Shown here piece by piece: positions 24,437-34,289 of a stretch of DNA of 64,000 nt. Position numbers and translations under genes: made by a program. Below the pieces are notes generated by a model. The model was given only the letters and a program-made list of their open reading frames with translations, ran no database searches and had not been told where the DNA came from. Where the stretch lies: assembly GCF_021648885.1 (NCBI RefSeq), contig NZ_JAKJHZ010000006.1, positions 124,001 through 188,000 of the forward strand, written 5' to 3'. The first letter of the stretch is position 1. Every line of letters starts with the position of its first letter. The DNA is from Nocardioides potassii. Its GTDB lineage: Bacteria; Actinomycetota; Actinomycetes; Propionibacteriales; Nocardioidaceae.

Positions 24437-26554
24437 TCAGCCGGCCGGCTGCAGGACGACCTCGGCGTACCCCGTCAGCCCCGGCTGCGAGCCGGCGTCG
24501 GTGTACTCCGCGACGAAGACCGCCGCCAGGTCGTCGGTGGCCGGGTCGTGGCCGCCGGGCACGCTGGTGACCAGCGAGCCCGAGCAGCCGTTGGCCGTCG
24601 ACTGGGGGTGGCCGTGGGTGTCGTGGCCGAGCACGTAGGTCACGGTCACGCGGCTGCAGTCGACCGGGTCGTCGTCGGTGACCTTGAGCTCGTAGGAGAC
24701 GGTGTCGCCGAAGCGGAACTCCTGGTCGTCGACCGGGGTCACGAACTCGATCTCCGGGGCCTGGTTGCCGACCGTGATGTCGACGTCGGCCGACACGCTG
24801 CGCCCGTCCTCGTCGGTGACGCGCAGCGACGCTCGGTAGCTGCCGTCGACGGTGTAGGTGTGGGTCGCCGTCGCCTCACGGCTGTCGACCGTGCCGTCGC
24901 TCTCGAAGTCCCAGGCGTACGTCAGGGTGTCGCCGTCGGGGTCGCTGCTGGTCTCGCCGGAGAAGCTCACCGTCAGCGGCCCCTTGCCGGCGGCGCGGTC
25001 GGTCGTGATCCGCGCCTTCGGGCTGCGGTTGCCCGTGCCGACGAAGTCGATGCGTGAGAGCTGGGCGTCGGGGTTCTCGGCGAAGTAGCCGTCGCCGTAC
25101 TCGAGGACGTAGAGCGCGCCGTCGGGACCGAACTCCATGTCCATCGGGTTGTCGGTCACGATGCCGGCCACGACGGACTCGATGGCGACGTCGTCACCGT
25201 CGACGTGGAAGCCCTTGATGTAGTCGCGGGTCCACTCGTAGAACATCGGGGTGTCGTCGTAGCGCTTGGGCCAGGCGACCGAGTTGCGGCGCTTGGCCAC
25301 GCTCGCGTCGTACTGGTAGGCCGGACCGGCCATCGGGCCGATGCCGCCCGTGCCGAGACCCGCGAAGCGCTTCGACTTGCCGTAGGAGTACCAGACCTCG
25401 GGCTGGGTCACGGGGGGCAGCTTGCGCTTGCCGGTGTTGTGGACCGAGGTGTTGACCGGGGCCGAGCAGTCGAACGCCTTGCCGCTCTTCTCGGTGCGGA
25501 AGTCGTAGTCCATGTAGGGCAGGCGCGCGGTCGCGCAGTAGGGCCAGCCGTAGTTGCCCGGCTCCTCGACCACGGCCCACTTGCCGTGACCGGCGGGGCC
25601 GCGCGACGCCTTGGCCTTCTTGGCGTCCGGGGAGTAGTCGGCCACCCACAGCGCGTCGGTGTCGGGGTCGATCTCGATGCGGAACGGGTTGCGCCAGCCC
25701 ATGGAGTAGATCTCCGGGCGCGTCTTCGGCGTCCCGGGCTTGAACAGGTTGCCCTTCGGGATCGAGTAGCCGCCCTTGGCCTTGGGCTTGATCCGCAGGA
25801 TCTTGCCGCGCAGGTCGTTGGTGTTGGCGGCCGTGCGCTGGGCGTCGAACGCCGGGTTGCGGTCCTTGCGCTCGTCGAGCGGCACGAAGCCGTCGGACTG
25901 GAACGGGTTCGAGTCGTCGCCGGTCGACAGGATCAGGTTGCCCTTGGAGTCGAAGACGATGTCGCCGCCCACGTGGCAGCAGATCCCGCGGTCCACCGGC
26001 ACGTCGAGCACCTTGCGCTCGGTGCCGAGACGCACCTGGCCGCCGGTGAAGCGGAACTTCGAGACGCGCAGGAAGCCCTTGTAGCGCTTGAAGTCGGCGG
26101 CGGTGCCGGTCTCCGGCGCGTCGCCCTCGTTGATCGAGGCGGTGCTCGGGTCGTCGCCCGGGGTGTCGAGCGGCGGCGAGTAGTAGAGGTAGACCCAGCT
26201 GTTCTTCTTGCCGTCGAACTTCGGGTCGAGCGCGATGCTCTGGAGTCCCTCCTCGTCGTGGAGGTAGACCGGGATCCGGCCCGCGACGGTGTTGTTGCCC
26301 GTCTGGGCGTCGTAGTGCCAGATGACGCCGGCACGGGTGGTGTGCAGGACGTCGCCGTCGGGGAGCACGGCGAGGTCGAGCGGCTCACCGGGCCGGTCGT
26401 TGAGGGTGACCTTCTGGAACTGGCGCGACGACGGCGCCTTCTTGGTGTCGCTGTGTCCCTCGTGCGCGGTGGCAGCGGGGAGGGTGGCGAGCAGGGGCAG
26501 GCAGAGGGCGGCGCCGGCGGCGACCGCGATCCCGCTGCGGAGGAATTGCGTCAT
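24437..26554 (-). CDS. Secreted PQQ-type sugar dehydrogenase with PKD domain
   Basis: A 705-residue exported protein. A Sec signal (residues about 1-30, SGIAVAAGAALCLPLLATLP) precedes a soluble glucose/sorbosone-dehydrogenase beta-propeller of about 450 residues (DLAVLPDGDVLHTTRAGVIW, EEGLQSIALDPKF, YSMGWRNPFRIEIDPDT, EPGNYGWPYC). A PKD domain follows (SGETSSDPDGDTLTYAWDFE) and then a final beta-sandwich resembling domains of ThuA-like multidomain proteins. Several cysteines suggest disulfides. It probably oxidises a sugar or polyol outside the cell using PQQ. First gene of the two-gene operon with the isomerase; AGGAG precedes ATG 26554. Confidence 0.88.
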   Translation of the reverse strand: MTQFLRSGIAVAAGAALCLPLLATLPAATAHEGHSDTKKAPSSRQFQKVTLNDRPGEPLDLAVLPDGDVLHTTRAGVIWHYDAQTGNNTVAGRIPVYLHDEEGLQSIALDPKFDGKKNSWVYLYYSPPLDTPGDDPSTASINEGDAPETGTAADFKRYKGFLRVSKFRFTGGQVRLGTERKVLDVPVDRGICCHVGGDIVFDSKGNLILSTGDDSNPFQSDGFVPLDERKDRNPAFDAQRTAANTNDLRGKILRIKPKAKGGYSIPKGNLFKPGTPKTRPEIYSMGWRNPFRIEIDPDTDALWVADYSPDAKKAKASRGPAGHGKWAVVEEPGNYGWPYCATARLPYMDYDFRTEKSGKAFDCSAPVNTSVHNTGKRKLPPVTQPEVWYSYGKSKRFAGLGTGGIGPMAGPAYQYDASVAKRRNSVAWPKRYDDTPMFYEWTRDYIKGFHVDGDDVAIESVVAGIVTDNPMDMEFGPDGALYVLEYGDGYFAENPDAQLSRIDFVGTGNRSPKARITTDRAAGKGPLTVSFSGETSSDPDGDTLTYAWDFESDGTVDSREATATHTYTVDGSYRASLRVTDEDGRSVSADVDITVGNQAPEIEFVTPVDDQEFRFGDTVSYELKVTDDDPVDCSRVTVTYVLGHDTHGHPQSTANGCSGSLVTSVPGGHDPATDDLAAVFVAEYTDAGSQPGLTGYAEVVLQPAG

Positions 26555-26596
26555 GGGGGGTTTCTCCTGTTTCCCGAGTTGACGAGGAGCCCCTGC

Positions 26597-26626
26597 AACG
26601 TAGGCGTGTGACGAGCGTTACGTCAA
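26597..26626 (-). promoter_or_regulatory. Predicted promoter and operator of the sugar dehydrogenase operon
   Basis: On the minus strand TTGACG (26626-26621) and TACGTT (26602-26597) are 18 nt apart, about 43 nt before ATG 26554. An inverted repeat TGACG-N7-CGTCA at 26609-26625 covers the -35 and spacer and is a plausible repressor site. Confidence 0.55.
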
Positions 26627-26686
26627 CGGCCTCACAACTTTTGCTCACCCATCGACACAAGTCGGGGTGACCGAATGACGCGCGGG

Positions 26687-28168
26687 TCAGACGAGGTACC
26701 CCTCCGCGACGAGCTCACGCACCACCGGGACGTACGCCGTGCGGAGCCCGTCCACGTCACGCCCGAGCAGGTCGCCGAGCGCGCCCAGGATCTGGCCGAC
26801 CGTGAGGTCGCCGTCGCAGGCGCCGACCAGGGCCGCCTCGACCGTGTCGGCGGTTCGCGCCCGGCGGAACCCACGCTGCTGGCGCAGCACGATCGCCTCG
26901 GGGTCCTCGGCCCCGGGGCGGCCGACCGTCTCCTGCTGGACGTCCTCGCGGGCGACGAGGGTGCTCGCGAGCAGCTCGTCGTCACCGAGGCCCCGCAGGT
27001 CGGTGACCGCGTCGCCCCAGGCGTGGATCGCCGGGCCGATCGGCTGCTCGACGTCGTACGGCCACTCGACGAGCTGGCGGGTGCCACCGCCTGCTCGAGC
27101 GCTGCCGCCGAGGCGGACGTTGACCCAGCCGAAACCGACGCCCTCGATGCCGGAGTCCTCGAACCACGAGAGCCAGGTGTCGTAGCGCCGGGTGTAGTCC
27201 GGCCCACCGTGGTGGCCGGAGTCCTTGAGCCAGAGCTCGACGTAGGCCGCCGGGTCGAGGGTCTCGCGCTGGACGACCAGCGCGTCGCAGTCCTCGCGCA
27301 GCCACGAGCCGAGCCGCTCGTCCCATTCCTGGCCCGCGACGATCGACCAGTTCGCCAGGACCTGCAGCCACCCGCCGTCGGTCAGGTGGTCGGGGCCGGT
27401 GCGGACGATGTGCTCGACGACGCGGTCACCGGGCAGGCCCGAGTCGCGGTAGACCAGCCGCTCGCCGGTGGCAGGGGAGATCACGAACGGCGGGTTGGTC
27501 GAGATCAGGTCGAACCGCTCTCCCGCGACCGGCTCGAAGAACGACCCGTCGCGCACGTCGACCTCCGCGCCGTTGAGCGCGGCGTTGAGCCGGGTCATCC
27601 AGAGCGCGCGGGCGTTGACGTCGGTCGCGACGACGTGGTCGGCGTGGCCGGCGAGGTGCAGCGCCTGCACGCCGCAGCCGGTGCCGAGGTCCAGCGCCGA
27701 GCCGACCGGCTCGCGCATCGTGAGCTGGGCCAGGCTCGTCGAGGCGCTCGAGATGCCGAGGACGTGGTCGGGGCCGACCGCGACCGGCGCCCCGTCGAGG
27801 CCGGGCGTGAGGTCCGAGACGATCCAGAGGTCGCTCGTCTCGGTCGCGTAGGGCCGGCAGTCCATGCGGGCCGCGACCTCGCTGACGCTCTGCTCGAGGA
27901 GCCCGGCGTTGCAGAGCCGGTCGACCAGCCCCGGCAGGGCCCGGTCGGCGGCCTCGCGCGCCACCGGGGTCTGCAGCAGGAACAGCCGGACGAGGGTGTC
28001 GAGCGGCCCCCCGGACGTCGTACGACGCAGGGCGGGGAGGGTCTCGTTGCGGCCGAGCGCGCGGTGCGCGTCATCGCCGATGGCCTCGGCCACGCGGTCG
28101 TAGGTGAAGTCGGCGGCGACGAGCGCGTCGCGCAGCGGGGCGGCGAAGGACAGGTCGGGGGCAGGCAC
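26687..28168 (-). CDS. Class I SAM-dependent methyltransferase (N5-Gln/HemK-like MTase-small domain)
   Basis: A 493-residue protein. The N-terminal ~130 residues form a helical/winged domain typical of the actinobacterial long form. The MTase fold has the SAM loop LDLGTGCGVQALHLAGHA, ATDVN as the acidic loop, and the catalytic-type NPPF motif in DLISTNPPFVISP, as in rRNA and protein N-methyltransferases. The C-terminal ~180 residues are a winged-helix-like extension ending VPVVRELVAEGYLV. The substrate is probably RNA or protein but not assignable. GTG 28168 lies 6 nt after a TACGCT box on the minus strand (28180-28175), a leaderless arrangement back-to-back with the divergent MMPL gene. Confidence 0.87.
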   Translation of the reverse strand: MPAPDLSFAAPLRDALVAADFTYDRVAEAIGDDAHRALGRNETLPALRRTTSGGPLDTLVRLFLLQTPVAREAADRALPGLVDRLCNAGLLEQSVSEVAARMDCRPYATETSDLWIVSDLTPGLDGAPVAVGPDHVLGISSASTSLAQLTMREPVGSALDLGTGCGVQALHLAGHADHVVATDVNARALWMTRLNAALNGAEVDVRDGSFFEPVAGERFDLISTNPPFVISPATGERLVYRDSGLPGDRVVEHIVRTGPDHLTDGGWLQVLANWSIVAGQEWDERLGSWLREDCDALVVQRETLDPAAYVELWLKDSGHHGGPDYTRRYDTWLSWFEDSGIEGVGFGWVNVRLGGSARAGGGTRQLVEWPYDVEQPIGPAIHAWGDAVTDLRGLGDDELLASTLVAREDVQQETVGRPGAEDPEAIVLRQQRGFRRARTADTVEAALVGACDGDLTVGQILGALGDLLGRDVDGLRTAYVPVVRELVAEGYLV

Positions 28169-28174
28169 GGCGCC

Positions 28175-28202
28175 AGCGTAGGCGCGGTGGACTGAGTAGG
28201 GT
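28175..28202. promoter_or_regulatory. Back-to-back leaderless -10 boxes
   Basis: TACGCT on the minus strand (28180-28175) ends 6 nt before the methyltransferase GTG, and TAGGGT on the plus strand (28197-28202) ends 6 nt before the MMPL GTG. The whole divergent promoter fits into 40 bp. Confidence 0.55.
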
Positions 28203-28208
28203 CACGCC

Positions 28209-30314
28209 GTGCTCGAACGGACGGGGCCCTGGCTCCACCGCCACCACCGCGCGGTCCTGGCTCTGTGGGCCGTGCTGGTGGTCGCGGGCGCCGTGCTGGG
28301 CGGTTCGGTCTTCGACCGCGCCGCGGACGTCGGCCCGCGCCCGGGAGCCGAGTCGACCGTCGTCGGCGAACGCCTGGACCGGCTCGAGACCGAGGGCGAG
28401 CAGGTGCTGGTCGTCCTCTCCGGCACCGACCCGCTCGACCCCGCCACCAGCGAGAAGACGGCCGAGGTCGTCTTCGCGCTCCGCGAGGTGAAGGGCGTCG
28501 TCGACCTGCGCGACCCGTGGACCACCAACGCCTACGACCTGGTCGCCGAGGACCGCACCAGCGCCGCGGTCGAGGTCGAGCTCGATCCCGCCCTCAGCGA
28601 CGAGCAGGCGCTGGCCACGGCCGACGACGTGGTCGACCTGCTGCGCCGAGCACCCTTCCCGCACGTGGCGGCCGGTGGCGACCTGCTGGCCGAACGCACC
28701 TTCACCGACCAGGCGGTGAGCGACGCGGCGATCGGCGAGGGCGTGGCGCTGGTCGTCCTCCTCGCCCTGCTGGTCCTGGCTCGCGGCAACCTCGCCGCCG
28801 GCCTGGTCCCCGTCGGCGCCGCCCTCGCGTCCGTCGCGCTCGCGCTCCTCGCGCTCTCCGGGCTCGCCGGCGTCACCCCGGTCAGCGACTTCGCCGTCAA
28901 CGTCGTCACGGTGCTCGGCCTCGCCCTGTGCGTCGACTACTGCCTGCTCCTGCTGCATCGCTACGTCGAGGAGCGCGGCGCGGGCACGGTCCCGGCACCG
29001 GACGCCCTCGCCCGCACCATGGCCACCGCCGGGCGGACCGTGGTGGTCTCGGGGCTGACCGTCGGGGCCTCGATCGGCGCCCTGCTCCTGCTCGGCGACC
29101 CCCTGCTCGACGGGCTGGCCGTGGGCGGCGTGGTCGCCGTGCTCGCCGTCACCGTCACCGCGCTGACGCTCGGCCCAGCGCTGCTGGTCGCGTGCGACCG
29201 CTGGCTGCCCGAGCCGGACCGCGGCGTGCTCGGCCGGCCTTCGCGACCGCGCGAGGAGGCCCTGCTCCCCCGGTTCGCCCGCCTCGCCCAGGCCCGTCCG
29301 TGGCCGGTGCTGCTCGCCTCGTGCGGTGTCCTCGTCCTGCTCGCCACCCCGCTCCTCGGGCTGCGGCTCGGGGCGTCCGACGCCCGCTCGCTGCCGCCGG
29401 GCAGCGAGGCCCGCGAGGTCATCGAGGTGATCGAGTCCGACTACCCCGACATCGCCACCGCCCCCATCGACGTGCTGGCCGACGCACCCTCCGGCGACCC
29501 CGCGCTCGAGCGGATGGCCGCCCGGATGGCCGAGCTGCCCGACGTGAAGGACGTCGTGCTGCTGTCCGGGCTGCCCGACGGCTGGAGCCGCTGGATCGTG
29601 ACCCCCGTCGGGCCGACCAGCGGCGAGGCGGCGCAGCGCGCCGTGACCGACATCCGCGCGCTCGACGACGAGCTCACGGTGCAGGTGGGGGGTCCGGCCG
29701 CGGAGCTCGTCGACTCGCGCGAGGCGCTCGGCGCGCGGGTGCCGCTCGCGATCGGGGTCGTCGTACTGGTCGCGGGGCTGCTGCTCCTGCGGCTCACCGG
29801 CTCGGTGGTCGTGGCGCTCAAGACGCTCGTCCTCAACGTCCTCTCGCTGGCCGCGATGCTGGGGGTCGTCGTCCTGGTCTTCCAGCACGGCTGGGGCGGT
29901 CCGCTGCTCGGCGGCACCGCGACGGGCAGCCTCGACCTCACCACGCCGCTGCTGCTGTTCATGTTCGCCTTCGGCCTCTCGATGGACTACCACCTCTTCC
30001 TCGTGGCGCGCATCAAGGAGGAGTGGGACCGGTTGGGCGGCACGCGCGAGGACAACACCCGCGCGGTGCTCGCCGGCATCACGGCCTCGGGACCGGTCGT
30101 CACCCTCGCTGCGCTCGCGGTCTCGATCGTCTTCATCGGCTTCGCCGCCGGCAAGCTGGTCAACGTCAAGGAGGTCGGCGTCGGGATGACGGTGGCCATC
30201 GTCCTCGACGTGACGATCGTCCGCGGGCTCCTGCTGCCGGCCGCGATGACCCTGCTCGGGGAGCGCAACTGGTGGCGCCCGGGCCTGCGGCGGCGACCCA
30301 CCAGCCCAGCCTGA
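28209..30314 (+). CDS. MMPL/RND family transporter
   Basis: A 701-residue inner-membrane protein with two repeated halves, each a hydrophilic extracytoplasmic loop followed by a bundle of five or six helices. The first half includes the helix in HHRAVLALWAVLVVAGAVLG and the conserved ALCVDYCLLLLHRYVEERG; the second includes MFAFGLSMDYHLFLVARIKEEW. The two DY motifs match the proton-relay positions of the MMPL group. It probably exports a lipid or hydrophobic compound. The nearest in-frame neighbour is the phosphotransferase gene 15 nt downstream; no regulator is adjacent. The GTG start follows TAGGGT by 6 nt. Confidence 0.92.
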   Translation: MLERTGPWLHRHHRAVLALWAVLVVAGAVLGGSVFDRAADVGPRPGAESTVVGERLDRLETEGEQVLVVLSGTDPLDPATSEKTAEVVFALREVKGVVDLRDPWTTNAYDLVAEDRTSAAVEVELDPALSDEQALATADDVVDLLRRAPFPHVAAGGDLLAERTFTDQAVSDAAIGEGVALVVLLALLVLARGNLAAGLVPVGAALASVALALLALSGLAGVTPVSDFAVNVVTVLGLALCVDYCLLLLHRYVEERGAGTVPAPDALARTMATAGRTVVVSGLTVGASIGALLLLGDPLLDGLAVGGVVAVLAVTVTALTLGPALLVACDRWLPEPDRGVLGRPSRPREEALLPRFARLAQARPWPVLLASCGVLVLLATPLLGLRLGASDARSLPPGSEAREVIEVIESDYPDIATAPIDVLADAPSGDPALERMAARMAELPDVKDVVLLSGLPDGWSRWIVTPVGPTSGEAAQRAVTDIRALDDELTVQVGGPAAELVDSREALGARVPLAIGVVVLVAGLLLLRLTGSVVVALKTLVLNVLSLAAMLGVVVLVFQHGWGGPLLGGTATGSLDLTTPLLLFMFAFGLSMDYHLFLVARIKEEWDRLGGTREDNTRAVLAGITASGPVVTLAALAVSIVFIGFAAGKLVNVKEVGVGMTVAIVLDVTIVRGLLLPAAMTLLGERNWWRPGLRRRPTSPA

Positions 30315-30329
30315 TGTGAGGATGGTGGC

Positions 30330-31223
30330 GTGCTCGAGCGACCACCGGACGTCAGCGACGGGGAGATCCTCGACCTGGCTCGCACGCACTGGGACCCCCG
30401 CGCCGACGTCGTCGAGCACCTGCCCGTCGGCTGGGGCGCCCACCACTGGCGCGTGGACGTCTCAGGCGAGCCGAGGCTGTTCCTGACGCTCGACCCCGAC
30501 CTGCCGCGCCACACGGTCGCCAGCCTCGAGGCGGCGTACTCCTCGGCCGCCGCCCTCGACCTCGACTTCGCCTGGCCGTCCCTCCCGTCGTCGCGAGGCC
30601 CGTACGTCGTCGCGCTGGGCACGCGGAAGGCGAGCGTCACCGGGTGGCTCGACGGGCAGCGCCCCGAGGAGTCCGTGGCCGAGCTCCCCGACCTGCTGGC
30701 CCGGCTCCACGCCGTGCCCGCACCCGACGCTGCGCTGGCGTGGACCAGCGAGGTCGAGCCCGACCTCGGCGACCGGCTGCGCGACCTGCTGCAGCAGCCG
30801 TGGTCGGGTCCGCTCGGTCCGGCGGCCCGGGAGCTCGTGGTCGAGCACCTCGCCCGGGTCGGCGCGTGGACCCGCGAGCACGCCCGCCTGCTCGCCCTGG
30901 CCGACCCGTCGTCGTACGTCGTCACGCACGGCGAGCCGCACGTGCGCAACCAGTGGGTCGCCCGCGGCCGCACGTGGCTGATCGACTGGGAGTCGCTGCG
31001 GCTGGCCCCGCGCGAGCGCGACCTCGCCACGCTGGTGCACGAGGGCCGCGACGTCGACCACGACCCGCAGATGGTGCGGCTCTTCGACCTCGAGTGGCGC
31101 CTCGGCGAGGTCTGGTCCTTCGCCCAGTGGCTGCAGGGACCTCATGTCGGTGACGCCGACGACCGCACGGCTCTCGGGGGACTGACGTCCGAGCTGACCC
31201 GGCCGCACTTCGACGAGCGCTGA
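30330..31223 (+). CDS. Aminoglycoside phosphotransferase-like (APH/kinase-fold) protein
   Basis: A 297-residue protein-kinase-like fold. The catalytic loop reads VVTHGEPHVRNQWV, where APH enzymes usually have HGDLHxxN, so the catalytic Asp position is Glu and the following Leu is Pro. The metal-binding LIDWESLRLAPRERDL fits the DxE/DFG-equivalent. The N-lobe P-loop region (GWGAHHWRVDV) is present. It may phosphorylate a small molecule, but the Asp-to-Glu change makes activity uncertain. GTG start 15 nt after the MMPL stop implies an operon. Confidence 0.8.
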   Translation: MLERPPDVSDGEILDLARTHWDPRADVVEHLPVGWGAHHWRVDVSGEPRLFLTLDPDLPRHTVASLEAAYSSAAALDLDFAWPSLPSSRGPYVVALGTRKASVTGWLDGQRPEESVAELPDLLARLHAVPAPDAALAWTSEVEPDLGDRLRDLLQQPWSGPLGPAARELVVEHLARVGAWTREHARLLALADPSSYVVTHGEPHVRNQWVARGRTWLIDWESLRLAPRERDLATLVHEGRDVDHDPQMVRLFDLEWRLGEVWSFAQWLQGPHVGDADDRTALGGLTSELTRPHFDER

Positions 31224-31229
31224 ACGGCG

Positions 31230-31265
31230 GACGGCCCGCCGCCCCCAGAGGGGCGACGGGCCGTC
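31230..31265. terminator. Bidirectional hairpin terminator
   Basis: GACGGCCCG pairs with CGGGCCGTC, with an inner GCCCC/GGGGC stem around CAGA. It lies between the convergent ends of the phosphotransferase-like gene and hppA. Confidence 0.78.
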
Positions 31266-31289
31266 GGCGTCGTACGGTCGGGCGGCGGG

Positions 31290-33611
<2,322 letters not shown>

Positions 33612-33665
33612 GCGTGTCCTCCTAGGACGTAAAAGATCCGTGAACGCGCCGGAGTCTACGCAGAG

Positions 33666-33701
33666 GTGACCCAGATCACGGGAGGGGGTGACCCAGACCA
33701 C
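33666..33701. promoter_or_regulatory. Two tandem CRP-like sites upstream of hppA
   Basis: GTGACCCAGATCAC (33666-33679) and GTGACCCAGACCAC (33688-33701) both fit GTG-N8-CAC, the actinobacterial CRP/GlxR core. They are 22 bp apart, two helical turns, and share an 11-bp direct repeat. Position 55-90 bp upstream of the hppA start fits activation. Binding is inferred. Confidence 0.55.
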
Positions 33702-33726
33702 ACGGGCACACCGGATTGGAACGTAC

Positions 33727-33754
33727 AAAGCCCCTCCGGGCCAGCCCAGAGGGG
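33727..33754 (-). terminator. Rho-independent terminator after the STAS gene
   Basis: On the minus strand CCCCTC-N12-GAGGGG is followed by CTTTGT, one of the few intrinsic terminators here with a U-rich tail. It sits 25 nt downstream of the STAS stop. Confidence 0.75.
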
Positions 33755-33779
33755 TGATGTGGTGCGTGGGGCGAGGCGC

Positions 33780-34115
33780 TCAGGCGCCGGGCGCGAGCCC
33801 GACCGAGTCGTGGATGACGAACACCTTCGCCAGCCCGGTGATCCGGAAGATCTTGAGCAGGCGCTCCTGGGTGCAGACGAGGTCGAGCGAGCCGTCGTGG
33901 GCGCGGACCTTCTTCAGGCCGCCGACCAGGACGCCGAGACCGGTGGAGTCGAGGAACTCGACGGCCTCGAGGTCGATCACGATGTCGTAGGTCCCGGCGC
34001 CGACGAGCTCGGTGATGCAGTCGCGCAGCTTGGGTGCGGTGTAGACGTCGATCTCCCCGCCGACGGCGACGACGGCGCGACCATCGACCTCGCGTGTCGC
34101 AAGGGTCAGATCCAC
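33780..34115 (-). CDS. STAS-domain anti-sigma factor antagonist
   Basis: A 111-residue SpoIIAA/BldG-type protein. It has the phosphorylatable serine in [17 protein letters not shown] (about Ser57) and the [12 protein letters not shown] strand typical of antagonists. In its unphosphorylated form such a protein binds an anti-sigma kinase and frees a sigma factor. No kinase or sigma gene adjoins it, as with BldG-like orphans. The GTG start at 34115 is supported by GGGGAG. It is divergent from the helicase gene. Confidence 0.92.
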   Translation of the reverse strand: MDLTLATREVDGRAVVAVGGEIDVYTAPKLRDCITELVGAGTYDIVIDLEAVEFLDSTGLGVLVGGLKKVRAHDGSLDLVCTQERLLKIFRITGLAKVFVIHDSVGLAPGA

Positions 34116-34157
34116 AACTGCTCCCCGGTTCCCGAATGCTCGGACTGGACGCGTGCA

Positions 34158-34174
34158 GGACACCCGGTGTGTCC
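34158..34174. promoter_or_regulatory. Inverted repeat in the STAS/helicase intergenic region
   Basis: GGACAC-N5-GTGTCC, a perfect 6-bp inverted repeat 43 bp upstream of the STAS start. It may be an operator; nothing ties it to a particular regulator. Confidence 0.35.
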
Positions 34175-34289
34175 CCCTGTTCCGGGTGGTATCAAACCAC
34201 GAGTCACACGGGTTGCGCAGGTCTCCCCAACACTTCTCCCGGACGGTATCTCGTCGGGCGCTGTCGCCGCCGTTTGTCAGACTTCCCCG

